A stretch of 64,000 nt of DNA from Thinopyrum elongatum (taxonomy: Eukaryota; Streptophyta; Magnoliopsida; Poales; Poaceae). Made by a program: the position numbers and the translations under genes. The DNA lies in contig CM022301.1 in the NCBI GenBank assembly GCA_011799875.1, forward strand, positions 11,117,570 through 11,181,569, in the 5' to 3' direction. Below are positions 43,779 through 54,734 of the stretch, in pieces; the first letter of the stretch is position 1; each line of letters starts with the position of its first letter. The notes under the pieces are model-generated. The model was given only the letters and a program-made list of their open reading frames with translations, did not search any database and was not told the DNA's origin.

Positions 43779-45371
43779 ATGGAAGGCCGCACCGACATCC
43801 CTCCAACCCCTCCCTACACCCGCGACCCCTCCACCGCCGCCGCTGCCGCAAACCCTAGTGTGGTGTTGAGCTTTGGCTTCACCGGTGGTGCCCCTCCTCC
43901 GCCAAGCACCGGTCTCGCACGCGGCCTTTTCATGGCGCCACAGACGACCTCGCAGGGTGGCGTCGCGCTGCCGCCCGCCGTGAAGACACGGACCTCCGTC
44001 TCCAAGCGACCGAATGCGATGGCGGCGGCGGCGTCCCGAAAGAAGAACAAAGCGGACGACTCTTCTAGGCGGCTGAAGAAGAAACTTGCAGGGTGTCCGG
44101 CTGCACCTCCACCGACCGAAGCGCCGGAGAGCTCGCAATTTGTTGCGCCGGCGGCCGATGCGCACAAGGTGTTTGATGAAATGCCCACAAGGTATGATTT
44201 TGCCCCCTTTCTTGTTGTTGTTTTTAGATAAATGTATACATATGGATATCTTGATTTAGTTTTTCTTTTATCATACTTTGTAGTTTCAATGATGACACAT
44301 ATATGTCAACTATGAGTGTTGGATCCAACAATTCTCATTGATATCAAACCAATGAAATGCATGAAGATGAGTATGAAGTGGATGAGGATGGTGAGGGTAT
44401 CGTCGATGCACCGAAAGAAAGAGCGGGCAACTACACCATTGACGAAGACGTCTTGCTATGCAATACATGGTTGCATGTGTCTATGGATGCCAACGTTGGA
44501 GGGGTCCAAAGTAGAGATACATATTGGGTCCGGATGAAGGAGTTCTTTGATACACACAACAAGAGTGGAATTGAGCACACCGATAGATCTCTTCGCTCCT
44601 GGTGGTCGATAATCAACAAAGATTGTCAAAGGTGGGCAGTGGCAATGAAGTAGGTTGACATGATAAACCCAAGTGGCACTAATGATAGAGATAGGGTAAG
44701 TGCCATTTCTTTATGTTCCATGTTCATGCTTCATCTTTGGTGTTTAAAGTGTTAACTTGTTCTTTTGTTTGTAGCTCGCTGTTGCACATAACTTATTTCG
44801 AGGAGAAGAGAAGAAGCCCAAGAAAGGCAAGGTCAAGAAAGGGAGAGCATTTATGTTGCCCCATTGCTTCAAAGTGTTAAAGGATGGAGAGAAATGGAAA
44901 AACCGTGATGTCCTAGAGGAGAGCAAGAAAAGCAAGACAACTATTGATTTGGATGATGATGATGAGGAGGAGGCATCAAGTGATGATGACAAGAGAAGAC
45001 CTACACCAAACTCGGTTGCCTACTCCAAGCCAAAAAGACCAAATGGAGATAAGAAAGAAGCAAAAGAAAAGAAGAAGAAAAGAGAAGATGATGAGTTAAA
45101 GAATGCTATGGAAGCTATTGTGAAGGCAAGAAAGGAAGCAAACAAGGAGAGGAGGATGGCAACGAGCCAAGAGTCGGTGGCCGAGGATAGGAGGTTGGTG
45201 GCTGAGGAGAGGAGGGTGGCGATCGAGGAGAAGAAGGTGGCCATGGAGGAGAAGAAATTGGCCATGGAGGAGCGAGCTAGATTATTGGAATGGAAGAAGT
45301 ACTTGTTCTTCATGGACACATCTACCTTCGATGATAGGCAAAAGGAGTCCATCAATCTTTCCTGTGATTAA
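43779..45371 (+). pseudogene. Harbinger ORF1 (Myb/SANT-like, NAM-associated) pseudogene
   Basis: Three exons with GT-AG borders and fitting phases: 43779-44191, 44284-44695, 44775-45371. The first encodes a Pro/Ala-rich N-terminus with ASRKKNKADD; the second a trihelix-like DNA-binding domain (TIDEDVLLCNTWLHVSMDA, RDTYWVRMKEFFDTHNKS, RSLRSWWSIINKDCQRW); the third LPHCFKVLKDGEKWKN, an acidic stretch, and a Lys/Glu coiled coil with EERRVAIEEKKVAMEEKK. In Harbinger elements this protein partners the transposase. Stops TGA 44339-44341 and TAG 44651-44653 in exon 2 break it. Such genes are often auto-named as host NAM-like or glutathione-transferase-like proteins; the setting shows it is transposon-derived. 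Confidence 0.8.
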
Positions 45372-45389
45372 GTCTTGGTTCAAAAAAGA

Positions 45390-45788
45390 TTGATGGCAAT
45401 GGGAGGCATGGGAGCTACCATGGGAGGCTTGGGAACAAGCATGGGAGGCATGGGCGCCATGGGAGGCTTCGGAGGCATGGGAGCATCTACGGGAGGCATG
45501 GGTGGCTTCAGAGCTACCATGGTAGGCCTGTGAGCACCTACGGGAGGCATGGGTGGCTTCGGAGCTACCATGGGAGGCATGAGTTTTGGGTCTTTCATGG
45601 GACGCATGGAAGCACCTCCAGGTGACATGGGTGGACGCATGGCTTCCGATGTGCCTCACATGACTTCGCATGATGCCGTTGGAGATAGTGCGAACACCAT
45701 CCGAGTTCCCGATGACGATGAGGCGCTTGAAAATGAAGGAGGAGGAAGAATCGTCTTCGGAAGAGGAGGAAGAAGAGGAGGAAGATGA
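45390..45788 (+). repeat. Gly-Met-rich tandem coding repeat after ORF1
   Basis: GGGAGGCATGGG-like units encode MGGMG and MGGFG repeats, then PHMTSHDAVGDSANTIRVPDD and GRGGRRGGR. It is probably the former C-terminus of ORF1, cut off by the TAA at 45369 and a TGA near 45527. Confidence 0.6.
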
Positions 45789-46129
45789 TGTGGAATGGTT
45801 GTTGATGTTTCATTTGTTTGTGTGAACTTTTATTTGTCATGAACTTGATTGGGTGATTTTGAACTATGCCATGCAATTGAACTATGCTATGTTACTCCAA
45901 CTCATTATTTTGCATATTTGTTTTATGAAATATCATTATATTATCAAATTGATATATGTTGTTTTATATTTGCCAAGCGTTGGCTGGTCAGGCGCGCTGT
46001 ATTTTACCGCCTAGTGAAGGGCTACAGCGGCGTAAAAGCAACCAACCCCTCCCGCGTGCGAAATCACTATTTCGACGCTGTAAAAAAAATTAACGCGGCG
46101 CACAAGCGCGCGTTTGTTGGAGATGCTCG

Positions 46130-46735
46130 AGGGCAAAGCCCCCACCCCCCGGCTCGACTCGGGACGGGGACTACACTCGGGACGGGGACGTCAAAGTGCT
46201 CCTCCGCCGCGCCGCATCGCTGCCGTCTCTCTCGCTGGTGGCCTCCCTCCACGCCGTCGCGCTCCGACGAGGCGCGGTGCTCGGACCCTCCCTCATCCAT
46301 GCATACTCTGCCTGCAGCGACCCAGATTCTGCGCGCGGCGTGTTCGACGAATCGCACGCACAGCGATGGCCAGCGCCATGTCCGCGCATGGGTGGTGCCG
46401 GGAGGTGCTCGTCCTGTTCCGTGGATGGGAGGGGGAGATGGATGACAAGGCGGTGACGGTGGTCCTCGCCGCCTGCGCGAGGGCCGGGATGGTGGGCAAG
46501 GGGAGGGAGGTGTTTGCGAGGGTCACGAGGCCGGCGCTGCAGCACTACACGTGTATGGTGGAGATGCTGGGAAGGGCCGGGAAGGTAGACGAGGCAGAGG
46601 GGTTCGTGAAGCAGATGCAGGCGCGCCCCGACAGGGTGATCTGCACGGTGCTGCTCGCCGCATGCCGGGCTGATGTATGTATGGCCACACATGAATTTGG
46701 CCAACGGACCATAAAGAAATATAAGCGCGTTTAGC
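46130..46735 (+). pseudogene. PPR-protein pseudogene 3 (most complete)
   Basis: One frame gives SLSLVASLHAVALRRGAVLG then LIHAYSACSDPDSARGVFDE; after a shift near 46355 another gives ASAMSAHGWCREVLVLFRGW, DDKAVTVVLAACARAGMVG, EVFARV, YTCMVEMLGRAGKVDEAEGF and ICTVLLAACR. This is the C-terminal repeat and E-motif order of PLS-class PPR proteins, which act in organellar RNA editing. The 5' half is compressed and frameshifted. The last codons and stop (TIKKYKRV) come from a stretch identical to part of the Stowaway MITE at 46824, so the true C-terminus is lost. Confidence 0.8.
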
Positions 46736-46823
46736 TTAGCTGTGGATCAATGGCCTCTATGACACGACTGGATTGTTGGTTCCTTGGTGGTAAACTGGTA
46801 ATGCTTAATGCAGAACAGCTGTA

Positions 46824-46905
46824 CTCCGTCCGTAAAGAAATATAAGCGCGTTTAGATCACAGGTTTAGTGATCTAAATACTCTTATATTGCTTTTACAGA
46901 GGGAA
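46824..46905. mobile_element. Stowaway MITE (82 bp)
   Basis: Ends CTCCGTCCGTAAAGAAATA and TTTTACAGAGGGAA, with TA at 46822-46823 and 46906-46907. A 23-bp part recurs at 46712-46734. Confidence 0.85.
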
Positions 46906-47326
46906 TACATCACAAGCCTCCTGACCCGTGGAGATCTTAAATTTGTACAACATGATCCTTGGTTTACCTACATCTACATGGATCTTTCAGTGAAATTTGT
47001 ACAACACAAGCTTCGGCAATCTGATTGTCCTGTTTGTGGTTTGACCTATTACTCTGCTGGCACCTTCAGAAGTTGCTTCCGAGCTGTGACGAGCTAGAAG
47101 TCGCTCCTGCTGTGAACTGAATTGAGCAATACAATGGCCATTTTGCTCACAGTATAATTCAGGTAAGCCTGCCATATCTGCTGGATATACTTTCTTGCAC
47201 ATGTTGAGCGCCATTGGAATTTGGATTGCTTCACTGGAAAAGCCACAAGAGCACCCATTGTTGGCCTATTTTCCAGTGAAGTGCCTATTTACCTCTGAAA
47301 ACAGAACTAAGCATACAAAGTTGGTA

Positions 47327-47437
47327 CTCCCTCTGAAAATAGACGTCAATCTAAAGTTTACGAAGAATAACTTAATGTAAGACGTTTTTGCAGTAAAATA
47401 AACTGGAAAAACGTCCTACATTAAGTTACAGAGGTTG
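47327..47437. mobile_element. Stowaway-type MITE (111 bp)
   Basis: Ends CTCCCTCTGAAAATAGACG and TTACAGAGGTTG, core AAGACGTTTTTGCAG paired with GAAAAACGTC, and TA at 47325-47326 and 47438-47439. Confidence 0.75.
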
Positions 47438-47827
47438 TACTATTTTAGTTTTTTCTGATGTCCTAAACGCTACAACAGTAACTCTTTGAATCTGTTTAGA
47501 AACAAATCCAGTGAACGAGACTAAAATGTCCATCGGAGATATTGTTGGTAAACTCGTTTCTGCAACATTCTTTGAGTTGAGAGGTATGTTACTTTACTGA
47601 AAGACTTCAGTGTAACAACAACTGTTCTTTTCAGCTAGGAAATTTTGCAACTCTCAACGTAGTCCATCGAATTAATAGATGTCCAAGTACATGCAACCCT
47701 CATCATGCTGCCAAGTATGTGGTTTTGTGCCTTAGATCAGACAAATCCACTAGGGAATCTTGTGCCAGAAATAGACAGAACAAAAATCCACTAGGGAATC
47801 CATGGCCACTCGTCTATAATAAAATTA

Positions 47828-47964
47828 CCTCCGTCCCCAATTACTTGTCTTGGATTTGTCTAGATACGGATGTATCAGCTTGTCTTGGATTTGTCTAGAT
47901 ACGGATGTAACTGATACATCCGTATCTAGACAAATCCAAGACAAGTAATTCAGGACGAAGTGAG
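47828..47964. mobile_element. Stowaway MITE with an internal 31-bp duplication
   Basis: The left arm CTTGTCTTGGATTTGTCTAG continuing to ATACGGATGTA occurs twice (47843-47873 and 47881-47911), then once inverted at about 47917-47946. TA duplications lie at 47826-47827 and 47965-47966. Confidence 0.88.
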
Positions 47965-48149
47965 TAGTAGATAAGGGGTTTTGTGCCTTAGATCGAAGGT
48001 ACCACATCAGTAATTCTAAAGGCTTCAACGTATGAAGTATTGCAACGAAGAGTTAACTACAAAGTGCTTTAAGATCTTAAGTTAAAATTTTACATGGGCC
48101 TCTCGGTTTTGAATTTCTTGCCAGCTGCTTATGTTTTCCCTTGCTGTCT

Positions 48150-48560
48150 TTATTTTACAAGATAACGCATTTCCCTCTCTCGATTGAAGCCCCCATCATG
48201 CCCGTCTCCAAACAACAACAGTGCGGACGCTTCATTGTCCTTTGTCTCGTCAACCGTCTTATCACCTTCCACAGTTGTCCAAACTCCATGTGCTCGCATG
48301 AAGATCTTCATCTTTGCAGCACACATCCCATAATTATCACCTTCAAGCATGGGGTGCTGGATGGTCACACCACCTCCTCTTGTCTTCGATGTCCACATGA
48401 TCCTCTTATTTGATTTTCCTTCATCTGTGACACAACTTGACCGCGATGAAGAATCCTCCGAATCCATCATGATGCAACCTGACGGCGAAACCTCCAGACC
48501 ATAGCTATTGTACCAATTGTTAGCTTTTCCTAGGTATCGAACACACAATCACCCGAAAGC
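48150..48560 (-). pseudogene. Copia gag fragment
   Basis: The minus-strand frame 48150-48548 contains GGGVTIQHPMLEGDNYGMCA followed by AKMKIFMRAHGVWTTVEGD and DETKDNEASALLLF, the classic N-terminal gag of Copia elements. Just before it (48505-48530) lies TTGGTACAATAGC, possibly a decayed primer-binding region. The rest of the element is absent. Confidence 0.85.
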
Positions 48561-49640
48561 TCGACTAGCCGTGTACATGCAACTCTTCTCAACATATACA
48601 AACTAGTTGTAACACCTGAAATCTTGTCGTCGCTCACGTAAACACCGAGATCAGAACATACGCACACGAATACATCAACACAAAGTTAGCCAGGGGCACG
48701 TATTGTGGCTCGTAATTTTTTTCCTAGCAGAGTATCGTTGGCCTTTTGTTATACTCCTAACTCAGACACGTGTTCATCGTAGTAATTTCTAGTGAGTGGG
48801 AAAGAGTCGTTGTGTTCTGTGTTTTATCTTGTGGTGGACCGGCAAGGTGGAAGTCTAGCTCACATTCACCTATCAGCAAATTATGATTTGAAATGTCTAG
48901 TAAGTCTTCTTGCACCACTTAATACTCCCTCCGTTCCTAAAGATAAGTCTTTTTAAAGATTTCAATGCGAACTACATACGGATGTATATAGACATATTTT
49001 AGAGTGTAGATTCACTTATTTTGCTCCGTATTTAATCCATATTGAAATTTCTAAAAAGACTTATATTTAGGAACGAAAGGAGTATAATTTATGGTTTGAA
49101 ATATCCTATAAGTCTCCATGCATCGCTTCATATAATTCACGGGTTAACACGTCTTATAAGTCTCAATGCACCTCTTGTAAGGTGCGTAAGTCTTGTCTTG
49201 CATGCATCTATCAACAATTTACGGTTTATGGCATAGGCCTCCTCGGCATAGTAGGACGAGGGGCATATGAGAGTGAAGATGAGGCAGGGAAAATAGATTC
49301 AATTGGATGTCTGTATTGATCGACTAGGGAGGGCTTAGGGCATCACCAAGGCATCGCAAACCTTCTCAAATCGTCCGGACCGTGTTGTTTGGAATGCGGA
49401 AACCATCCAATGCGGTTCTATATCGATTTGCAGGGCGGTCCGGACGTGATTTCTCCCGTAAAACTGAGACAAACGTGAGGGGCTTTGCGGGAGTCCAGAT
49501 CGATCATATGCCCTCTTCTGACCGCCCTGGCCAACCAAAACCCCTCCTCCCTCGTCCGCGCTCGTTCCCGCCCGGCGCCAGCTGCTCGCATTCATGCCGC
49601 TGTAGAGCGCACCGCTCAACATTGAAGACGGCTCAGGGCG
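48561..49640. other. Intergenic stretch, no gene recognised
   Basis: It contains the Stowaway MITE at 48925. A moderately GC-rich part at 49320-49640 (GGGCATCACCAAGGCATC start, ACATTGAAGACGGCTCAGGG end) resembles non-coding transposon sequence of Triticeae but cannot be classed. Confidence 0.45.
48925..49082. mobile_element. Stowaway MITE (158 bp)
   Basis: Ends CTCCCTCCGTTCCTAAAGAT and TTTAGGAACGAAAGGAG, with TA at 48923-48924 and 49083-49084. Same family as 1171 and 18836. Confidence 0.93.
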
Positions 49641-49649
49641 GACGCGACC

Positions 49650-52600
49650 TCTTACTGCATATTACTTGGAGCTATATTTTTATTCATCACATGATGAGTT
49701 TTGCTTGGAGCGTCGTGTATTATATGAGTCTTTACTTTATTTATTTTTTAGTTTGTCACAATCATCTTTGCTAGACACACTTTTTGAGAGGGACACACAT
49801 TCATTCGTGATTTGTTAGAATACTCTTTGAGCTTCACTTATATCTTTTGAACTAGGCAGTTGCTCTAGTACTTCACTTATTTATTTGTTTTAAGCATCGA
49901 GGTGGTTATTTTAAAGAAATAGTTGTACTCTAATGCTTCACTTAATTCATTTTGAGAGTTTGATAAATAGTAATGACAATATGAACGGGTTGTGAATTTG
50001 GTCTTAATACGATAGGTATTGAAGAGGGATATAATAAAAAATTTCATGTAGATCACTGAATATGATAAGTTTGATTTCTTGTAATAGTTTTGCGATATTA
50101 AGATGATAATATGTGGGAGGTACTAGTGAATGATGATGATTTAGTAAGAATATTGATGTTAAGGTTTGTGATTCCCGAAGCATGCACGTATAGTCTCTCG
50201 TTATGCTAAGAAGTTGGAGCATGATTTATTATTGGTTGTCTTTCTTATGAGTGGCGGTCGGGGACGAGCGATGGTCTTTCTCTACCAATCTATCCCCCTA
50301 GGAGTATGCGTAGTAGTACTTTGCTTCGAGGGCAAATAAATTTTTGCAATAAGTATATGAGTTCTTTATAACTAATGTGAGTCCATAGATTATACACACT
50401 CTCACCTTTTCGCAATTTGCTACACTCTTCGGTACCGTGCATTGCCCTTTCACACCTCAAGATGTGGTGCAAACTTCGCCGGTGCATCCAAACCCCGTGA
50501 TATGATACGCTCCATCACACATAAGCCTCCTTATACCTTCCTCAAAACAGCCACCATACCTAACTATTATGGTATTTTCATAGCCATGCCGAGATATATT
50601 ACCATACAACTTTCACCGTTCCATTTTTATAACACACATCATCATTATCATACTGCTTTGCATGATCATATAGTTGACATAATATTTATGGCTCAACCAC
50701 AATTCATCATTTTTTATACATGTTACACAAGATCATTGCACATCCTGGTACACTGTCAGAGGCATTCATATAGAGTCATATTTTGTTCTAGTATCGAGTT
50801 GTAATTTTAATTTGTAAGTAAATGGAAGTGTGATGATCATCATATTCATTATTTGAGCATTGTCCCAGTGAGGAATAAAAAAAGAGAGGCCAAAAAGAGC
50901 CCACCAAAAAAATGAGTGAAAAAGAGAGAAGGAGCAATCTTATTATCTTTTTCCACACTTGTGCTTCATACAGAGAGTCTCTTATGCTTTTATTTTCATA
51001 TACTAGTGAGAATTTTTTATTATAAAATTTGACTTGTATATTCCGATGATGGGCTCCTCAAATGTCCAAGGTATTCATGAGCAAAAAAGTTGGATGCACA
51101 CCCATTTATTTTTATTTTTGAGCTTTCATACACTTATAGCTCTTAGTGCATCCGTTGCATGGCAATCTCTACTCCTTGCATTGATATCAATTGATGGACA
51201 TCTCCATAGCCTATTGATTAGCCTTGTCGATGTGAGACTTTCTCTTTTTTGTCTTCTTCATATCAATCTCTACCACCGTATTCTATTCCACCTATAGTGC
51301 TATACCCATGGCTTGCGCTTACGTATTGCGTGGGGGTTGGAAAAGTTGAAGCGCGCTAAAAAGTATGAACCAATTGCTTGACTTGTCATCGCGGTTGTGC
51401 ATGATAAATACTTTATGTTAAGAAGATGGATCATGACAAGATTATATGATTTTGTAGGGATAACTTTCTTTAGCATTCTTTATTTTGAAATGCATGATTG
51501 TTTGTTAGTATGCCTGAGTATTGATGTTTTTGTGTCAAATTATAGACTATTGATTTGAATCATTCGATCTTAATATTCATACCTAAAAGAGATTACATGA
51601 TAGACATGATAGGTAGCATTCCATATCAAAAATTCTGTTTTTATCATTTATCTACTCGAGGACGAGCAGGAATTAAGCTTGAGGATGCTTGATACATCTA
51701 CAACGTATCTATAATTTTTTATTGTTTCATGATATTATAGTATCAATCTTGGATGTTTATTATGTAATTATATGAAATTATATATCATTTTTTGACTAAT
51801 CTATTAACATAGTGCCTAGTGCCAGTTGTTGTTTTTTTTGCATATTTTTGCCTTTTCAGTAAATCAGTACCAAACGGAGTCCAAACGCTATGAAATTTTT
51901 TGACGATTTTTCTAGACCAGAAAGGACCCTAGAACCTTCAGGAGAAGACCTGAAGAGTCACGAGGGAGCGACAAGCCTGCCAAGATCGCCTCAGGGGGGC
52001 GTGCTTTACAGAATTATGGGCCCCTCGTGGCACCTCTTGACCTAATTCCAGCGCTATAATTAAATTCTCAAATATTCCCAATACATCAGAGAGCCACCCG
52101 AAACACTTTTTCCACTGCCGCAAGTTTCTATTCCTTCGAGATTCCATCTGGAGGCCTTCTCCGGTACTCTGCTAGAGGGGGAATCGACCACGGAGGGCTT
52201 CTATATTATCCTTGCTGCCCTTCCGATGATGCGTGAGTAGTTTACCACAGACCTACGGGTCCATAGCTAGTATATAGATGGCTTCTTCTCTCTCTTTGAT
52301 CTACAATACAATGTTCTCATCGATGTTTTTAGAGTTCTATTCGATGTAATTTTTTTTTTGCGGTGTGTTTGTTGGGATCCAATAAATTATGCATTTATGA
52401 TCAGATTATTCATGAATACTATTTGAGTCTTCTTTGAACTCTTTTATACATGATTGTTATAGCTTTGTATTTTTCTCCGATCTATTCATTTGGTTTGCCC
52501 AACTAGATTGATTTATCTTGCAATGGGAGAGGTGTTTTGTGACGAGTTCAATCTTGCGGTGATCTATATCCCAATGACAGAAGGGGACAAGACACGCATT

Positions 52601-53259
52601 TGTATTGTTTCCATTAAGGGTATAACGATGGGGTTTATTCATATTGATTGAATTTATTTTATCTACATCATGTCATCTTGCTTAAGGCATTACTCCGTTC
52701 TTTATGAACGTAATACTCTAGATGCATGCTGGATATCGGTAGATGTGTGGGATAATAGTAGTAGATGCAGGCAGGAGTCGGTTTACTTGTCTCGGACGTG
52801 ATACCTATATGCATGATCATTGCCTTGAATATCATCATAACTATGCATTTTTCTATCAATTGTCCAACAGTAATTTGTTTACCCACCGTATGCTTTATGT
52901 TCAAGAGAGAAGCCTCTAGTGAAAATATGGCCCCCGGGTCTATCCTTATCATATATTAAAATTCAAAAATACCTTACTGTAATTTATTTACTTTTATTTT
53001 TTTTGTGTGTTTTTGTTTATCTATCTATCATTATCAGATTCGATCCTTGCAATTAACCGCCAAGGAATTGACAACCCCTTGTTTGCGTTGGGTGCAAGTA
53101 TTTGTTTTTTTGTATGTATGTGCTGTTCACGAGGTCTTGTGTGATTTTCCCACTGAATTGATAATCTTGGTTCTTAACTGAGGGAAATACTTATCTCTAC
53201 TGTACTGCATCATCCTCTGCTCTTCGAGAAAATCCCAACGCAGCTCACAAGTAGTAGCG
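49650..53259 (+). mobile_element. 5'-truncated Gypsy relic, related to 34174-42483 but inverted
   Basis: 49650-51689 is the reverse complement, with many changes, of the non-coding interior at about 35749-37800 (for example GAGTGGCGGTCGGGGACGAG, ACGAGCAGGAATTAAGCTTG). At 51690 the LTR begins TGATACATCTACAACGTATC and runs to about 53259 (CAAGTAGTAGCG). Gag and the 5' LTR are missing. It is clearly older and more diverged than the intact copy. Confidence 0.85.
51690..53259 (+). repeat. 3' LTR of the truncated Gypsy relic
   Basis: Homologous along its length to the LTRs at 34174 and 40895, in the opposite orientation; shares ACGGAGTCCAAACG, AACAATTG/CAATTG-type blocks and GGAATTGACAACCCCTTG with scattered changes. 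Confidence 0.85.
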
Positions 53260-54480
53260 TTAGAGAAGAGGGAGCATGGTGTGGAGTTGGGCGCCGCCCG
53301 AGTCGTCCGAGCGGGGGCCGAGCGAGGTATTGCAGTTAAAACTTTTTTTGGAAAAGGAGGATATACCCCTGGCCTCTGCATCTGGGCGATACATGCAGCC
53401 ATTTTATTAATTATTCACAATGAATTTATAAAGTATAATACATCAGTAAGCCTGAAGCCACCATCTTGATAACATCTGTCGCTACTCCTATCCCCTTGAT
53501 GAGAATGTGCCGAATGTCCGAGCCGAATACCAAACAGGCATCGCACCGAAGCTTGACATCTAAAGTCGGATGCCCCAGCCAAGACACAATGCTGAGACTG
53601 GGACACAGACCGGCCCGACACAATCTCAGAGGCCGCCATCGCCGTCTTGCACCGATCCATCTCCGGAACAGGTACTGACGCACCGACCTTGTCAGGCCTG
53701 CCATCGACGCCAGACAACGTCACCATCCTGCAGGTATCCATCCACACACGCCCATCACCAAAACACCACAACGCCATGCTGTCGGGATCCGCCGTCGACC
53801 TTGCGGTAGATGTAACACCGCTCCTCCTCTTGTCCCCTCCTGCCAGCACTTCTCCAAAACGATGTCCCCAAGAGGGAGACGACAACGAAGGCTCTGTCAT
53901 CCCCCGAAACATCCCGATCGAGTTGACGTGACATGCAACAACGATGCCTCGAGAAGAAAACGACGTCAGAGACACCGCCATCGTATGCCAAGACCGCAGT
54001 CAGGCGCGGTTTTTTGCCGGAAGCCGCGTCGTCCAGATCTCGCGGTTGGCTGGAACCGCGGGGAGCTTCGTCATGAAGACGTATGCCACCGCTGGTACTC
54101 CGGCGGGGATCCTCCATCCCCTCACCAGAGCCCTCATCGTGCCGCCGACCATCCACGTAAAGAAATGACGACGGATCAGGGTGGGATCCAGATCCGCGGC
54201 CGCCGCCATGCCCACCATCGCCAGCACCACCAGCCATGGGGGCGTCGATTGCCCCCGCACGGTCAAGGAGCCGCCCTGGCCGCGGTGCGAGGCCCCCAGC
54301 CCGAGGTGCCCCAGCCGCCTCCTCCTGCCTCAACACCTTGGCACCGGGCGCCGCCGCCACTACGGCCAACGCCAGCGGCAGCGGCGAAAGGATCTTTCGC
54401 TGTGGGGTGTGGGGCTGGCGGCGCGCCGCCCTAGGGTGGCGGCGCTGAGGGGGTTGATCTGTGTGTGTGTGTCGGGCTGA
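53260..54480. repeat. GC-rich unclassified repeat
   Basis: Many overlapping frames on both strands (the longest 53755-54495, minus, 246 codons) but no conserved domain and low-complexity Gly/Pro/Arg/His content. It looks like transposon leader or tail sequence. A (GT)n run lies at about 54456-54471. Confidence 0.4.
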
Positions 54481-54734
54481 GAGAGTTAAGTACAAATTGC
54501 TTCTAAGATCTTAAGCTCCAATTTCACGTGAGCTAGCTGCCGGCCGGCTCTGCCCGGCCTGGTGCCGGATGTCGCCTTTCCCACCGCATGTACACAACAA
54601 ATTCGCAGAAACACCCGTGTACGGCCCTACCCCGAACCCAACCACGAACACGACACGTCGGCAGCAGCGGCGCGATTGCAAGAGGGTCGACGGTTGATTC
54701 CGAATTTCCCATCGATCGTCATCCGAGAAAGAAG

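Larger units (their letters stand above)
43523..46128 (+). mobile_element. PIF/Harbinger-type element lacking transposase
   Basis: Inverted ends are GAGCATCTCCAACA (43523) and TGTTGGAGATGCTC (ending 46128), with GCGC-rich subterminal sequence at both sides. The expected 3-bp TAA/TTA duplication is not seen (TCA left, GAG right), so an end may have been altered. Inside is only an ORF1-type (Myb/SANT-like) gene; no DDE transposase. Confidence 0.65.
46736..48149. other. Intergenic stretch with three MITEs
   Basis: Apart from the Stowaway elements at 46824, 47327 and 47828 I see no gene. The phrase TTTTGTGCCTTAGATC occurs at about 47723 and 47979, and CCACTAGGGAATC twice near 47748 and 47790. 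Confidence 0.5.

Noticed and set aside
47843..47946. CRISPR-like repeat array
   Set aside because: The repeats are two direct and one inverted copy of a MITE arm with TA duplications, in a plant genome.
53755..54495. 246-codon minus-strand ORF
   Set aside because: Low-complexity Gly/Arg/His/Pro content, no domain, and overlapping open frames on the other strand; treated as repeat.
54588..54734. N-terminal extension of the DegP-like protein to an in-frame ATG at 54588
   Set aside because: The 49 extra residues look like translated 5' UTR and the start context is weaker than at 54735; cannot be fully excluded.
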